Translations under genes and position numbers: made by a program
Shown here: positions 45,930-55,851 of the stretch, in pieces
Layout: every line of letters begins with the position of its first letter
How positions within the stretch are numbered: the first letter of the stretch is position 1
Notes under the pieces: generated by a model
Database searches by the model: none
What the model was told of the DNA's origin: nothing
What the model saw: the letters and a program-made list of their open reading frames with translations, nothing else
DNA from: Chitinispirillales bacterium ANBcel5
GTDB taxonomy: Bacteria > Fibrobacterota > Chitinivibrionia > Chitinivibrionales > Chitinispirillaceae
Direction of reading: 5' to 3'
DNA: 64,000 nt
Assembly (NCBI GenBank): GCA_029688955.1
Contig: JARUKZ010000012.1
Coordinates: 58,026-122,025 of the forward strand

Positions 45930-47464
45930 ATTCTGAAATACTCCTTCATAGCACTAACCAGGCCTTTTATTGTGTGCTCAGTTGCTTCCAGTACAGGACA
46001 TACACCAAACTCTTTCATTGTCGTAGAGGTCACAGGACCAATACTTGCCCCCCGCAATGTTTTAAGTATTTGATGTTCTGAAGAACCAAAAAGGTCTAAA
46101 AAATTTCTGAAAGTCGATGAGCTCGAAAAAGTAACAAGATCATAGTTATCGTCTCTTATTCTATCAAGAATAGCTTTATCATGTTTTTCAGGTGGAACCG
46201 TGCGGTAAGCAGGCACAACTGTAACCTCTGCACCCCAGTTTTTGAGTGTCAGGGGTAAAACATCCCTCGCGACCTCAGCTCTCGGTATCATCACCCGTTT
46301 TCCATTCCACCCTTCACAAGCTCTTTCAAGCTCATTTATGAGCCCCTCTGCAACAGCCTCTTTTGCCACAACGGTAGCTGCTATCGAGTATTTTTTTAAA
46401 GCATCGGCTGTAGCAGGGCCTATACAGGCAATTTTTACTCCACCGATGTGCCGTATGTCTTTGTATTGCTGAATTAACAGATCAAAGAATGAACGTACAC
46501 CATTAGGACTGGTAAAGATAAGCCAGTCAAATGCAGCTATCATTTCGATAGCACATTCAAGCTCACTGCCGGCTCCATAAGGAACAATTCGGATTGTAGG
46601 GAGCTCTATGACGTTTGCTCCAAGCTCTTTAAGCTTAGATGTTAAAACAGAAGCCTGTTCCCTGGAGCGGGTATTAATGATTGTTCTGCCAAAAAGTGGT
46701 TTCTTTTCAAACCATGCAATCTGAGACCTAAGCTTAACCACATCCCCAATGACTATAACTGCGGGCGGTGTGATGCCTGCAGCAACTGCCTCTGAAGCTA
46801 TAGTGTCGAGAGTAGCAGTAACAGTCTGCTGTTCAGAAGTTGTTCCCCAACGTATTACAGCAACCGGAGTTGAGCCTGGCCGTCCGTTTTTAATAAGCTT
46901 TTTAGCAATTGATTCGAGATTTCCCACTCCCATAAAAAAAACGAGTGTATCAACGCCACGGGAGAGATATTGCCAGTCAAAGCTTGATTGCGCTTTAAGA
47001 GGATCTTCATGCCCGGTAATCAGAGCAACCGATGAAGCCATCGTGCGATGGGTAACAGGTATACCTGCATACGTTGCAGCTGCTATGCCTGAAGTGATCC
47101 CGGGTATAATTTCAAACTCGCATCCAGCCTGTGCGAGGGCCTGACACTCCTCTCCACCACGGCCAAAAACAAACGGATCCCCACCCTTTAGCCTTACAAC
47201 CAACTTTCCTTCAAGCGTTTTTCTGACCAGAAGCTCATTAATTTCGCTCTGTTTCATTGTATGGCTTCCAGCCTTTTTTCCCACATAGATTTTTTCTGCG
47301 TATTCAGGAGCATGCATTAGTAATTCCTGGGAAGCAAGATAGTCGTAAACGATAACATCTGCCTGACTCAGGGCTTTTATGCCTTTAACAGTAATGAGTT
47401 CAGGATCTCCCGGCCCGGCTCCAAGCAGAATAGCTTTGCCATTTGCGCCCCTGTTTGAATTCAT
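45926..47464 (-). CDS. Fused uroporphyrinogen-III C-methyltransferase and uroporphyrinogen-III synthase
   Basis: 512 residues. Residues 1-245 are a CobA/SUMT methyltransferase (LGAGPGDPELITVKG, VVRLKGGDPFVFGRGGEE, GITSGIAAATYAGIPVTHR), which makes precorrin-2 from uroporphyrinogen III with two SAM. Residues 255-512 are HemD (LFGRTIINTRSREQASVLTSKL, FDWLIFTSPNGVRSFF, IACIGPATADALK), which cyclises hydroxymethylbilane. Fusion channels tetrapyrrole towards siroheme, consistent with the downstream ahb genes. Overlaps hemC and ahbC by 4 bases each. Confidence 0.95.
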   Translation of the reverse strand: MNSNRGANGKAILLGAGPGDPELITVKGIKALSQADVIVYDYLASQELLMHAPEYAEKIYVGKKAGSHTMKQSEINELLVRKTLEGKLVVRLKGGDPFVFGRGGEECQALAQAGCEFEIIPGITSGIAAATYAGIPVTHRTMASSVALITGHEDPLKAQSSFDWQYLSRGVDTLVFFMGVGNLESIAKKLIKNGRPGSTPVAVIRWGTTSEQQTVTATLDTIASEAVAAGITPPAVIVIGDVVKLRSQIAWFEKKPLFGRTIINTRSREQASVLTSKLKELGANVIELPTIRIVPYGAGSELECAIEMIAAFDWLIFTSPNGVRSFFDLLIQQYKDIRHIGGVKIACIGPATADALKKYSIAATVVAKEAVAEGLINELERACEGWNGKRVMIPRAEVARDVLPLTLKNWGAEVTVVPAYRTVPPEKHDKAILDRIRDDNYDLVTFSSSSTFRNFLDLFGSSEHQILKTLRGASIGPVTSTTMKEFGVCPVLEATEHTIKGLVSAMKEYFRI

Positions 47465-48375
47465 TTCAGTTTTATCCCCCTCGATTCACACGCTTTGACC
47501 ATCATTTGCGCAAGCTGCTTACCTGCTTCATCAGACTGACTGCAGGATGAATCATAGCTCATTCTCAACACTTTTCCGGTATTTGGATCCCCGATCATAC
47601 CATCTATACGAATTTTACTATTTTCTGTCTTAGCCAAAGCAGCCACAGGCATTGCGCACCCTCCCCCAACCGTATGAAGAAACGTTCTCTCACATAAAGC
47701 CTCGACCATAGTGTGTTTATGATTGATAAGCTCCGCGACTTGCTTCGCTTCAGAATCATCCTCACGACATTCAACGGCCAGAATTCCCTGTCCTGCAGCC
47801 GGAAGACAGACCGACGCGGGAATCAGTGAAGTATTGTTAAGCTTTTTACCCAATCGTTCGATACCTGCCGCAGCCAGCACAATCGCATCATACTTACCTT
47901 CGTATAACTTTTTTAACCGGGTGTTAACATTACCGCGCAGATCGAGAAAGTTAAGATCTTTTCTAAACGCTTTTAGTTGTAACATTCTTCGTGGACTGCT
48001 TGTGCCTACAACTGCACCGGAGTGTATTGTTTCTAAATTGCTGTTGTCTTTTGTTATAAAAAGGTCATGAGGATTAGTACGGAGTGGAGTCGCGGCAATG
48101 ATCAGTTTTTCATGCTCTTGAACCGGCATATCCTTAAGACTGTGGACCGCAAGATCAGCTTCCCCCGAAAGTAAGGCATTCTGAATTTCCTTTACGAAAA
48201 CCCCGGTACCCCTGAAAGAAAAAAGTGGTCGGTCGGTAACCCGATCTCCGGTTGTCTTTAGCGTTATTACCTCAAATTCAAGATCAGCGTTTCTCTGTTG
48301 CATCATGCTAATTACCAGATTAGTCTGGGCCGAAGCAAGATCACTTCCACGGGTGGCGATTCTAAACTTTCTCAT
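47461..48375 (-). CDS. hemC: Hydroxymethylbilane synthase (porphobilinogen deaminase)
   Basis: Joins four porphobilinogens into hydroxymethylbilane. 304 residues: RIATRGSDLASAQTNLV, SLKDMP, VGTSSPRRMLQLKAFRKDL, the LRGNVNTRL loop, and the dipyrromethane-cofactor cysteine in GGGCAMPVAALA. Standard length. The gene directly follows sirC with no gap and overlaps cobA-hemD, so the block is tightly coupled. Confidence 0.97.
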   Translation of the reverse strand: MRKFRIATRGSDLASAQTNLVISMMQQRNADLEFEVITLKTTGDRVTDRPLFSFRGTGVFVKEIQNALLSGEADLAVHSLKDMPVQEHEKLIIAATPLRTNPHDLFITKDNSNLETIHSGAVVGTSSPRRMLQLKAFRKDLNFLDLRGNVNTRLKKLYEGKYDAIVLAAAGIERLGKKLNNTSLIPASVCLPAAGQGILAVECREDDSEAKQVAELINHKHTMVEALCERTFLHTVGGGCAMPVAALAKTENSKIRIDGMIGDPNTGKVLRMSYDSSCSQSDEAGKQLAQMMVKACESRGIKLK

Positions 48376-49032
48376 CTAAAGCATACCCTTCTCGTAGTGA
48401 GCGACCTTCTGTTCTACATCATACAAGATCTGAGAAGGATTATTTTTATAACCATCAATCTCGATCCGTTTAATGTAATCCCAAAATTCAGATCTGTATT
48501 CCCTTGGTAAGCGCCTGATACGCGGCCGTAATTGTTTAAGAGCTCTTACCAATACCACCTTTTCTTCAGTAATTACTTCGGCTATTTTGTCCCTTATCTG
48601 CCCGGCAAGCGTTGGGGCTGCTCCACCGGTGCTTACAGAGACTTGTATATCACCACGATTTAAAACAGCAGGGACAATGAATGAGCACCTTTGCGGTTCA
48701 TCCACTACATTAACCAGGATATTTCTATCTGCACAGTCGTCATACACTTTTTGATTAACATTGGGATCACTGGTCGCAGCAATAACTAATGTTACTCGGT
48801 CCACATATGATGTATCATACGTACCTGGAATCCACTGTATCTTTTTGCTTTGATTAAGCATTTTCAATTCTGAAGTTACCTGAGGTGCTATAATGCGTAT
48901 CTCTGCACCGGCACTGAGCAGAGATTCTGTCTTACGCTGGGCAACACTGCCACCTCCTACAACAAGGCACGGTTTCTGATGCAGATCAATGTAAACCGGA
49001 AAGTATCGATTTTTTTGATCACTATTTTTCAT
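48376..49032 (-). CDS. sirC: Precorrin-2 dehydrogenase, possibly also sirohydrochlorin ferrochelatase
   Basis: 218 residues, similar to the N-terminal half of CysG and to Met8/SirC. YFPVYIDLHQKPCLVVGGGSVAQRK binds NAD+; STGGAAPTLAGQIRDKI is the conserved region of the second domain with the catalytic aspartate region near NVVDEPQRCSF. It oxidises precorrin-2 to sirohydrochlorin. No separate ferrochelatase (SirB/CbiK) is in the window, so this protein may also insert iron as in Met8/CysG, or a chelatase is encoded elsewhere. Confidence 0.9.
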   Translation of the reverse strand: MKNSDQKNRYFPVYIDLHQKPCLVVGGGSVAQRKTESLLSAGAEIRIIAPQVTSELKMLNQSKKIQWIPGTYDTSYVDRVTLVIAATSDPNVNQKVYDDCADRNILVNVVDEPQRCSFIVPAVLNRGDIQVSVSTGGAAPTLAGQIRDKIAEVITEEKVVLVRALKQLRPRIRRLPREYRSEFWDYIKRIEIDGYKNNPSQILYDVEQKVAHYEKGML

Positions 49033-49059
49033 TATTCAGCTCAACCTACTCATGTAATT

Positions 49060-50298
49060 TTATTGCTGCCTTTTACTGTTTTCTTTTAATATGCTGGACG
49101 GTACGTAAAGTAATTTTTCCGTAAGTGTTTCTGCAAAACGAAATATCGATTGCCGTGAAGACTCAGGTATAGCTGAAAATTGATTCTTATAACGCTCAAG
49201 CTCTTTATCGCGAATGCTTTCAAAAGACTCCCGTAAGTGTATAATTGCAGGGACCACTTTTCGTGTGTTATACCAATCACAAAAACCTGAAACTTCTTGT
49301 TCAATAATATCCAAAGCCGATGCGATTTTTCCGGAACGGGAATTAATAGTATTCTGTATCACCTGTGATATTTCATCAATACCGAATAAATCGACATTTT
49401 TCAAAGCTCCACATTTTGGCTCAATATCTCTTGGAGCTGCGATGTCTATTAAAATGACAGGATAATGGTTTCGCTTAATCATTGCGGATTTCAGATCAGC
49501 TTGCTTAATAATTTGCTCCTGTGCCCCTGTGGAAGATATAACTATATCGCAATCAGCTAACACTGTATTGATTTCTGTAAGGGGGATTGCTTTTCCACCA
49601 AAATCGTCGGCCATTTTCTGAGCGTTTTTTACTGTTCTGTTTGCAAAGTAAATAGTACTAAGCCCGGAAGCATGAAGATGGCGCGCTGTAAGCCTGGCCA
49701 TTTCCCCGGCTCCAATCACCATAGCAGTAGAAGTGTTTAGATGCGAGAGTCTGTTTTTGGCAAAATCGATAGCAACTGAAGCAACAGATAAACTTCCCTC
49801 ATTTATTTCGGTTTCATTTCTAACCCTTTTCCCAACTCTCATGGCAGAATGAAAGAGTTTATTTAGCACAAGGCCTGCAGTTTCCTGTCTGCATGCATGA
49901 CGATAAGCCTTTTTCACCTGATGAAGTATCTGCGACTCCCCGATTACCATCGAATCAAGACTTGAAACAACTTTAAACAGATGTTCAACAGCTTTTCGGC
50001 AATGGTAAAAATAGATGTGATCTTCAAATGTTGACAGTTTTACCTTATGGTAGGAAACCAAAAATTCCGTCAGGGTATCATACATTGCGATTATATTCGC
50101 CCCTGCCACATACAACTCGACTCTGTTACATGTTGAGAGGATCAAAGCCTCTTCAATACCCTCCATTGAGCGAAGATAATGAAGAGCACTTTCCAGTTCA
50201 GGCTCATTAATTAGCAGCCGCTCTCTGAGTTCACAATCACTGGTCCGGTGATTTATTCCAAGAACAGCAACATGTCTGATATTTTGGTATTTTTCCAT
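49060..50298 (-). CDS. hemA: Glutamyl-tRNA reductase
   Basis: First gene of the heme operon; reduces glutamyl-tRNA to glutamate-1-semialdehyde with NADPH. 412 residues: GINHRTSDCELRERL, the catalytic cysteine in STCNRVELYV, GESQILHQVKKAYRHA, the NADPH site MVIGAGEMARL, and the C-terminal dimerisation helix region. An upstream AAGTAG-like weak Shine-Dalgarno is seen. The region above it (50299-50605) should carry the operon promoter. Confidence 0.97.
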   Translation of the reverse strand: MEKYQNIRHVAVLGINHRTSDCELRERLLINEPELESALHYLRSMEGIEEALILSTCNRVELYVAGANIIAMYDTLTEFLVSYHKVKLSTFEDHIYFYHCRKAVEHLFKVVSSLDSMVIGESQILHQVKKAYRHACRQETAGLVLNKLFHSAMRVGKRVRNETEINEGSLSVASVAIDFAKNRLSHLNTSTAMVIGAGEMARLTARHLHASGLSTIYFANRTVKNAQKMADDFGGKAIPLTEINTVLADCDIVISSTGAQEQIIKQADLKSAMIKRNHYPVILIDIAAPRDIEPKCGALKNVDLFGIDEISQVIQNTINSRSGKIASALDIIEQEVSGFCDWYNTRKVVPAIIHLRESFESIRDKELERYKNQFSAIPESSRQSIFRFAETLTEKLLYVPSSILKENSKRQQ

Positions 50299-50605
50299 AT
50301 CTACTTAAAAAATATATGATTGCAATTAACAGTAATTACGTATTAGTTTATAAGCTGTTTAATACTTAGTGAAATACATTATGCTGAGCTGCAGAGAATA
50401 TTTTTTGCGGGTGATTTTTGAAGCATTAAAGATAGAGAAGATATACTAAAACATGGGAGCGAAAAGCCCTATTTTCTTGCCCTGAATTAATTTAGAGTGC
50501 CGTTTGAAGACCATTACTCTCCTATAGTGGTTATTTGTTTTTGTAATACTCCCCAATCATAAGTAGCTAAGAGCAGGAAAAGCTGCTCTTAGCTATTTCT
50601 GAAAT
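50299..50605. other. Intergenic region with heme-operon promoter and upstream terminator
   Basis: About 307 bases between the hydrolase gene end and hemA. It holds the hairpin at 50565-50594 and an AT-rich stretch near hemA (50300-50360). I cannot define a promoter with confidence. Confidence 0.4.
50565..50594 (-). terminator. Hairpin terminator of the secreted hydrolase gene
   Basis: Perfect 12-bp stem AGCTAAGAGCAG / CTGCTCTTAGCT with a 6-nt loop, 11 bases past the hydrolase stop codon. The T-tract is weak in both directions. Confidence 0.65.
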
Positions 50606-52594
50606 TTAATGGGTTATTCTTACTTTTCTGTTCATTATCTCATGCCTGTTATTTTTTACCCGCAGTATATAGGTTCCATTAACCCCCAATTCCTTTAAAG
50701 GAATCTGACTGGAACTGGAATAGGCCTGGGAAAACACCTGCGCTCCCCTTAAGTTGAATACCTTTACGTTAATCGTTTCTCCTTCGGGGACGGTTAGAGC
50801 TAGTGAATTTCTATTTAACTTCGCCCCGGGCTGTAGAAACGCAGAGGGAGTTCTTGCCGATGTTGCTGCACCGATCGTAACTTCAACCTCCTCAGAGAGC
50901 GAAAGATTTCCTACATTATCAGTAGCTACAGCAGAGAGCTTATACTCTCCCTCTTCTACATCATCCCAACGAAATGAGAAGGGCGCTTGCTCCAGTACTG
51001 CAATCACCTCATGATTGCTAAGTATTTCCACTGCAGATATATAAGCCTTTGGATCAGCTACAGCATCAACATCAATTTCCAAAGCTATTGGTGCACCACC
51101 ATTATTTATCTCTTTATATGAGAAGCCAACCTCAGGCCGTGTGATTTCCTGATTTTTTACCGCTACAGTGATCTCCTCTGAAACCCCTTTTACCCCCGTG
51201 TTATCAGTGGCAACTGCGGTTATGGTATAAACACCTTCATCCATTTCTGTCCAGGTAAAGTTGTATGGAGGAGCTGTAAACTCACTGATCTTTTTGTCAT
51301 TGGCATAGATCTCGACTGCACTGATCTCATTTTCCGAACCCATATCATCTATGTCCAACTGAACAGATGTGGTATGGGTATGCTCTGCTTCATAGTCAGA
51401 CGGTGTGATGGCAATTAGTGGTGAACTAAACCATCGATTGTTTTCTAAGACGGTTATAGTGATAGGATCAGAAAAAGCTGTTGCCCCCTGATCATCGGTT
51501 GCACGTGCCACAACCCGATATACTCCAGCACTAATATCACTCCATACGACCCGAAAATAGCCAAATGTGCCACCTTCTCTTTCTCCGATTTTTCTAAATC
51601 CAGCAAAGAATTCTACCTTTTCGACCGTTCCATCCGGATCTGTTGCATGAGCCAGAAGCGCAACAGAAGATCCTTCAAGCACCTCTCTGTTTTCCTCTGA
51701 AGGAAGAACTATCGATACCACTGGTGGTTCATTTGTAATTGGTTCAAAATCTCCAAGGTTTTGGTGCTCAAGCCTTGACCACTCCGTGGGCCTGTTGTGC
51801 AAAGCACCATTTCTGGAGTCAAAAATCATCTCAATTGCATCGGAATTGTAAAACAAGGTGGCGTCAAACCAGGCAGTTACATACTTTTTGAACTTTCCAC
51901 CACTACCAGTCTGCTCAAAATGACCGGCACCTGCAAGTTCTCCGTACAACCCGATCTCATTATCGCCAAAGGTATTCCAGCTTCTTGACCTGACAGATCT
52001 TGGATTTGCGAGGTTATCGTTGGCACCAACCATTAAAAACATAGGAACCGTTATGTCAGCTGTGGAGTAGAAATAGGGAAAGGTAAATGTAGCAGGCGCT
52101 AAAGGGGCAATGCTTGTTATGCGCTCTTCCAATTTAGCTGCATTAATAGTACCAGCTCCCCCCTGAGAGTGACCTGTAGCACCGATGGCCTCAGGGTTTA
52201 ATCGCTGATAGTAATCACTGCCTGTACTCTGATTTTCCCGCAGCAACCATCTCACACCATCTGCCATCTCCTGCCCCGATCCTGTTGAGCTGCTTCTGGA
52301 TGCAACGACGACAAACCCATGGGTTGCCAGGTGTTCCAGAAACCTGGCATAGGTTGCAACAGATGCTCCTGTTCCATTTCCCCAGGTGATAATCGGGTGC
52401 ACCATCCCATTTGCCCCAAGATTTCTTGGCCGAAAAACATCATACGCTCCGCGAGGACCTACATTTCGGACCCTTTGAGCTCTATGGGGACCACTTTGAT
52501 CATATCTCGAAAACGCACTTGTCTGTGCATGTAGGGTAACAGAACCAACAAATAACAAAACAATAGCAACAAAACGAAAAAAGCGATTATTCAT
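50606..52594 (-). CDS. Secreted PETase/cutinase-like alpha/beta hydrolase with Ig-like domains and T9SS-type tail
   Basis: About 662 residues. Signal peptide MNNRFFRFVAIVLLFVGSVTLHA. Hydrolase domain (about 30-270): nucleophile GHSQGGAGT, acid in VGANDNLANP, histidine in GAGHFEQTGSG, as in the chlorophyllase/PET hydrolase-like family. Three Ig-like modules follow (VVSIVLPSEENREVLEGSSVALLAHATDPDG...; ISAVEIYAND...; ISAVEILSNH...). The C-terminal 75 residues (VFNLRGAQVFSQAYSS...NGTYILRVKN...RKVRI) match the sorting domain exported by type IX secretion. Start chosen at the ATG 52594 because GGAGGAG lies just upstream. Likely cleaves extracellular esters or polyesters; substrate unknown. Confidence 0.85.
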   Translation of the reverse strand: MNNRFFRFVAIVLLFVGSVTLHAQTSAFSRYDQSGPHRAQRVRNVGPRGAYDVFRPRNLGANGMVHPIITWGNGTGASVATYARFLEHLATHGFVVVASRSSSTGSGQEMADGVRWLLRENQSTGSDYYQRLNPEAIGATGHSQGGAGTINAAKLEERITSIAPLAPATFTFPYFYSTADITVPMFLMVGANDNLANPRSVRSRSWNTFGDNEIGLYGELAGAGHFEQTGSGGKFKKYVTAWFDATLFYNSDAIEMIFDSRNGALHNRPTEWSRLEHQNLGDFEPITNEPPVVSIVLPSEENREVLEGSSVALLAHATDPDGTVEKVEFFAGFRKIGEREGGTFGYFRVVWSDISAGVYRVVARATDDQGATAFSDPITITVLENNRWFSSPLIAITPSDYEAEHTHTTSVQLDIDDMGSENEISAVEIYANDKKISEFTAPPYNFTWTEMDEGVYTITAVATDNTGVKGVSEEITVAVKNQEITRPEVGFSYKEINNGGAPIALEIDVDAVADPKAYISAVEILSNHEVIAVLEQAPFSFRWDDVEEGEYKLSAVATDNVGNLSLSEEVEVTIGAATSARTPSAFLQPGAKLNRNSLALTVPEGETINVKVFNLRGAQVFSQAYSSSSQIPLKELGVNGTYILRVKNNRHEIMNRKVRITH

Positions 52595-53081
52595 TACTCC
52601 TCCAGAGTCAAAGATAGGGTTAACAACCATTTTTTTTTGCAAGTATACCTGTGCTTTGCAAAAGACTATAAAAGGTTAAAGATCCTGTCGACAGATCACA
52701 TCAAAGGCGCAATGGTAAATATAAGCCAAAAGTCCCCAACCCGATCATAAATCTTTGCTCATGATTACACCAAATCAACCCCTTGCCCTTTTTTTTCAAC
52801 CACTTACAAGGCTTTTAACAACACTTTTCTTTTTATCACTCATCGTTTTTGATTACACCTTTACCGCTAACGCATGGCACCCCTTCAGTCTTACCCTATT
52901 TTGATGTGAAAGAAAAATCGCCCCAAGATAAAACAAAACAGCGGGCTATAGTGATAACCCGCTGTCACAATCTCCAGCTAATCTAGTACTGACCGGAAAA
53001 AGCAGTTTAGGGTGAAGTGGATTTGCTATGCTATAGAAACAATCCACTTAGGCGCACCCTGAACTCTTCACCCTTGTTTTC
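52595..53081. other. Intergenic region with two hairpins downstream of the sulfur operon
   Basis: Roughly 490 bases. It carries the presumed hydrolase promoter, a hairpin ACAGCGGG / CCCGCTGT (52938-52965) and the two-tier hairpin at 53009-53060. No coding frame. Confidence 0.55.
53009..53060 (-). terminator. Two-tier hairpin ending the sulfate-assimilation operon
   Basis: Inner stem AGTGGATT / AATCCACT (53016-53023 and 53041-53048) and outer stem AGGGTG / CACCCT (53009-53014 and 53055-53060), 21 bases beyond the cysN stop codon. On the minus strand it is followed by AAACTGCTTTTT. Likely a terminator. Confidence 0.65.
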
Positions 53082-54854
53082 CTAAATCACATAATCCTCA
53101 ATTATCTCCTGCTTTATGAGTTTATTAAGTATCGAATCTGTCACCTGGGATTCCCGGGTAGATTTTTCTGCAACAGTGTCCTCCTCTTTAAGAGGAACGT
53201 GTAAAAACTCATGAGGAGCGGTTAACTTAGCCATTACCTCCAAGTCGTAGAAGTCGGCATCGGGCAGGGCAGTTATAAAAATCGTACCCACATCGGTCAG
53301 AATGCGGGCCAGCTCACCAAGGCGTCTAATCTGCTCCTCCCTCTGTTCATGCTCCTCATTAACATCTGAATCCAGGCCATCGACAAGGCTTGATGGCCCA
53401 AGGTAATAAGCAGCTCTGCGGGAATCGACAAGCCTGCGTTCAAGAAGCTTGGCCACTGGCCCAGCCATTTCAGAGCCGGTAATAACGACAAATTTGGATT
53501 TGTGGCCAAAAAGTTTAGTTCTGTCCTGCTCTGTTACCAGTCCTTTGTCCCAATGAATTTCACGCCTTCTTACATGATCCTTAAGTGCAGATTCGTTGTC
53601 CTCCAATGCTGAAGTTATAATCCCTCCGCCAGCTATATCATAATTATCGACAATTACAAAGCGCCCCAGAGACTCAATATCATTTATCAGATCAAACGCT
53701 ATAGGTCGCGTGGTTTCAAATACGCACTCTGCAACATCATGACGGTCAATCTGCTGTTTGCCTTTTATAGAGCTCAGGTCGGTAGCGTCGATTCCTGACA
53801 ACACCTCCACAAGCCTCACATTTACCCTGGCTGAGGCGACTTTGAGCTTATATTTTCTGTTCAAAACCATGGGATTTCTGCCCATCCAGAATATGTTTGC
53901 TTTGAATCTGGTGCCAACAAAGGGCTGCTTTTCGTTATCCCGGCACATTACCTCTCCGCGAGGCAAATACAGTTCGTCGCTCAATGTAAAGCCAGCAGCA
54001 TACCCGTAGGATATTTCTGTCTTTTTTGGCACATTGAATTCTTCAATAGAAACGACAGATGACTTCTTTCCGGAGGGCCTGAAAACCACCGAATCTCCCA
54101 CGGAAACTTTTCCGGTTTCGATTGCCCCGGCAACAATTCTTCTGTCATCACCCGATTCGGTAAATTTATAGACATCCTGTACAGGCATCCTGAAAGGCTT
54201 CTCTATCGTCTCCTCCTGTTTCCTGAAAGAGTCGATATGCTCAAGAACAGTTAACTCATTATACCAGGGAGCTTTTGATGAAACAGATGCAATGTTGTCT
54301 CCATCGCGAGCACTAACCGGAACAAACGCAATTGGCTTAACCCCCAATTGTTCTAAGAACCTACTATACTCTTTAACTATTTTCCAGTAAACATCTTCAC
54401 TATGGTCCACGAGATCCATTTTATTTACAAGTACAACCAACTGTTTTATCCCAAGCATGGAGATAAGATACCCGTGTCTTTTTGAGTTTTCTTTTATCCC
54501 CTCATGTGCATCAATTACAAGCAGAGCAGCTTCAGCTCTTGCTGCCCCACTGACCATATTTTTGAGAAACTCCACGTGCCCCGGAGCATCAATAATTATA
54601 TAGTCTCGTTTTTTCGTTTTAAAGAAGCAACGTGCAGTATCGATAGTAATGCCCTGTGCCTGCTCATCTTTAAGTGCATCAAGCAAGAATGCATACTCAA
54701 ACGGGCGTGCATTTCTCTCACATGTTGCCTTGACCTGGTCAAGTTTCCCTTTTGGGAGTGAGTTGGTATCTGCAAGCAATCTTCCTATTACGGTGCTTTT
54801 TCCATGATCGACATGTCCTACTACCACAATGTTCATCTGTTCGCGTGTATTCAT
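53082..54854 (-). CDS. cysN: Sulfate adenylyltransferase GTPase subunit CysN with degenerate APS-kinase-like C-terminus
   Basis: 590 residues. Residues 1-215 form the GTPase ([24 protein letters not shown]), which drives APS synthesis with CysD. Beta-barrel domains extend to about 415. The last 175 residues align in outline with CysC (APS kinase): [61 protein letters not shown]. But the P-loop GxSGSGKS/T is gone (GSEMAGPVA) and DGDN reads GPSS, so no kinase activity is expected. This fits the operon, whose reductase uses APS directly. Last gene of the unit, 74 bases after cysD. Confidence 0.9.
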   Translation of the reverse strand: MNTREQMNIVVVGHVDHGKSTVIGRLLADTNSLPKGKLDQVKATCERNARPFEYAFLLDALKDEQAQGITIDTARCFFKTKKRDYIIIDAPGHVEFLKNMVSGAARAEAALLVIDAHEGIKENSKRHGYLISMLGIKQLVVLVNKMDLVDHSEDVYWKIVKEYSRFLEQLGVKPIAFVPVSARDGDNIASVSSKAPWYNELTVLEHIDSFRKQEETIEKPFRMPVQDVYKFTESGDDRRIVAGAIETGKVSVGDSVVFRPSGKKSSVVSIEEFNVPKKTEISYGYAAGFTLSDELYLPRGEVMCRDNEKQPFVGTRFKANIFWMGRNPMVLNRKYKLKVASARVNVRLVEVLSGIDATDLSSIKGKQQIDRHDVAECVFETTRPIAFDLINDIESLGRFVIVDNYDIAGGGIITSALEDNESALKDHVRRREIHWDKGLVTEQDRTKLFGHKSKFVVITGSEMAGPVAKLLERRLVDSRRAAYYLGPSSLVDGLDSDVNEEHEQREEQIRRLGELARILTDVGTIFITALPDADFYDLEVMAKLTAPHEFLHVPLKEEDTVAEKSTRESQVTDSILNKLIKQEIIEDYVI

Positions 54855-54928
54855 CAGGCTTATATCCCTTTAATTATTCATTTTAATGCAACCACTACTA
54901 GTTTTCAGGTAATTGTTAGTAGCATTTT

Positions 54929-55810
54929 TTACATGTACCCATCTCTACGAAGTGTTTCAAGCCCTCCGCCATCTTCCTTATCCTGTTCGCGTCCGGAACG
55001 CTCTGCTATGTTGGAAAACTTTCCGGATCTAAGCTCTTCAATGATTTCCTTAACAGTACGGGCTTCACTTTTTACCGGTGCGGTACAGGGACCACAACCA
55101 AGTGAACGATAACGAGTTCCATTACCCTGGTTAAAGTAAAGCGAAACTGTAGGAATATTTTCCCTCTCAATGTACTCCCAAATATTTAATTCTGTCCAAT
55201 CAAGAAGAGGGTGGATACGCAGATGAGTCCCGGGTGCGAAGTCAGTTTTAAACTGATTCCAAAGCTCAGGTGGTTGGTCAGCGACATCCCACTCATTTTC
55301 TCTGTCCCGTGGAGAAAAATACCTTTCTTTGGAGCGACTCCCCTCTTCATCTGCCCGAACCCCGGCAATAACACCAGTGTAAGGCTCCTTATTGGTGTCC
55401 TCTTCGTATTCACCTGTTGAATGATTCATTCTGTATCGGGTCCAGTCACCGGCAAGAGTGTGTTTTAATGCTTCTGTTTTAAGCGCCTTGCAGCAAGCGA
55501 TTCTGCTTGTTGTTCCCAGGGGATAGGTTTGCTTGTTCTTTAACGCCTCTGTATTTTGTCCATAAACCATGTTCAATTTAAATTTTCTCGCCAAATTATC
55601 CCTGTACTCTATCATTTCAGGAATTTTGTAGCTTGTATCTATATGTACAAGGGGAAAAGGAACGTGGCCAAAGAAAGCCTTTCTGGCAAGCCATAGTAAA
55701 ACTGTGCTGTCTTTTCCAACAGACCACAGCATACAAAGATTTTTGAATTCTTTATAGGCTTCCCGAAAGATATAAACGCTTTTAGCTTCAAGTTTTTCAA
55801 GGTGATCCAT
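54929..55810 (-). CDS. cysD: Sulfate adenylyltransferase subunit CysD
   Basis: ATP sulfurylase catalytic subunit, forms APS from sulfate and ATP with CysN. 293 residues. PP-loop variant [58 protein letters not shown] and the C-terminal [24 protein letters not shown]. Full length for the family. It lies 41 bases after cysK on the same strand. Confidence 0.96.
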   Translation of the reverse strand: MDHLEKLEAKSVYIFREAYKEFKNLCMLWSVGKDSTVLLWLARKAFFGHVPFPLVHIDTSYKIPEMIEYRDNLARKFKLNMVYGQNTEALKNKQTYPLGTTSRIACCKALKTEALKHTLAGDWTRYRMNHSTGEYEEDTNKEPYTGVIAGVRADEEGSRSKERYFSPRDRENEWDVADQPPELWNQFKTDFAPGTHLRIHPLLDWTELNIWEYIERENIPTVSLYFNQGNGTRYRSLGCGPCTAPVKSEARTVKEIIEELRSGKFSNIAERSGREQDKEDGGGLETLRRDGYM

Positions 55811-55851
55811 ACATCTTCTCCTCCTTAGTAGTTATATCAATCCTATTTTTT

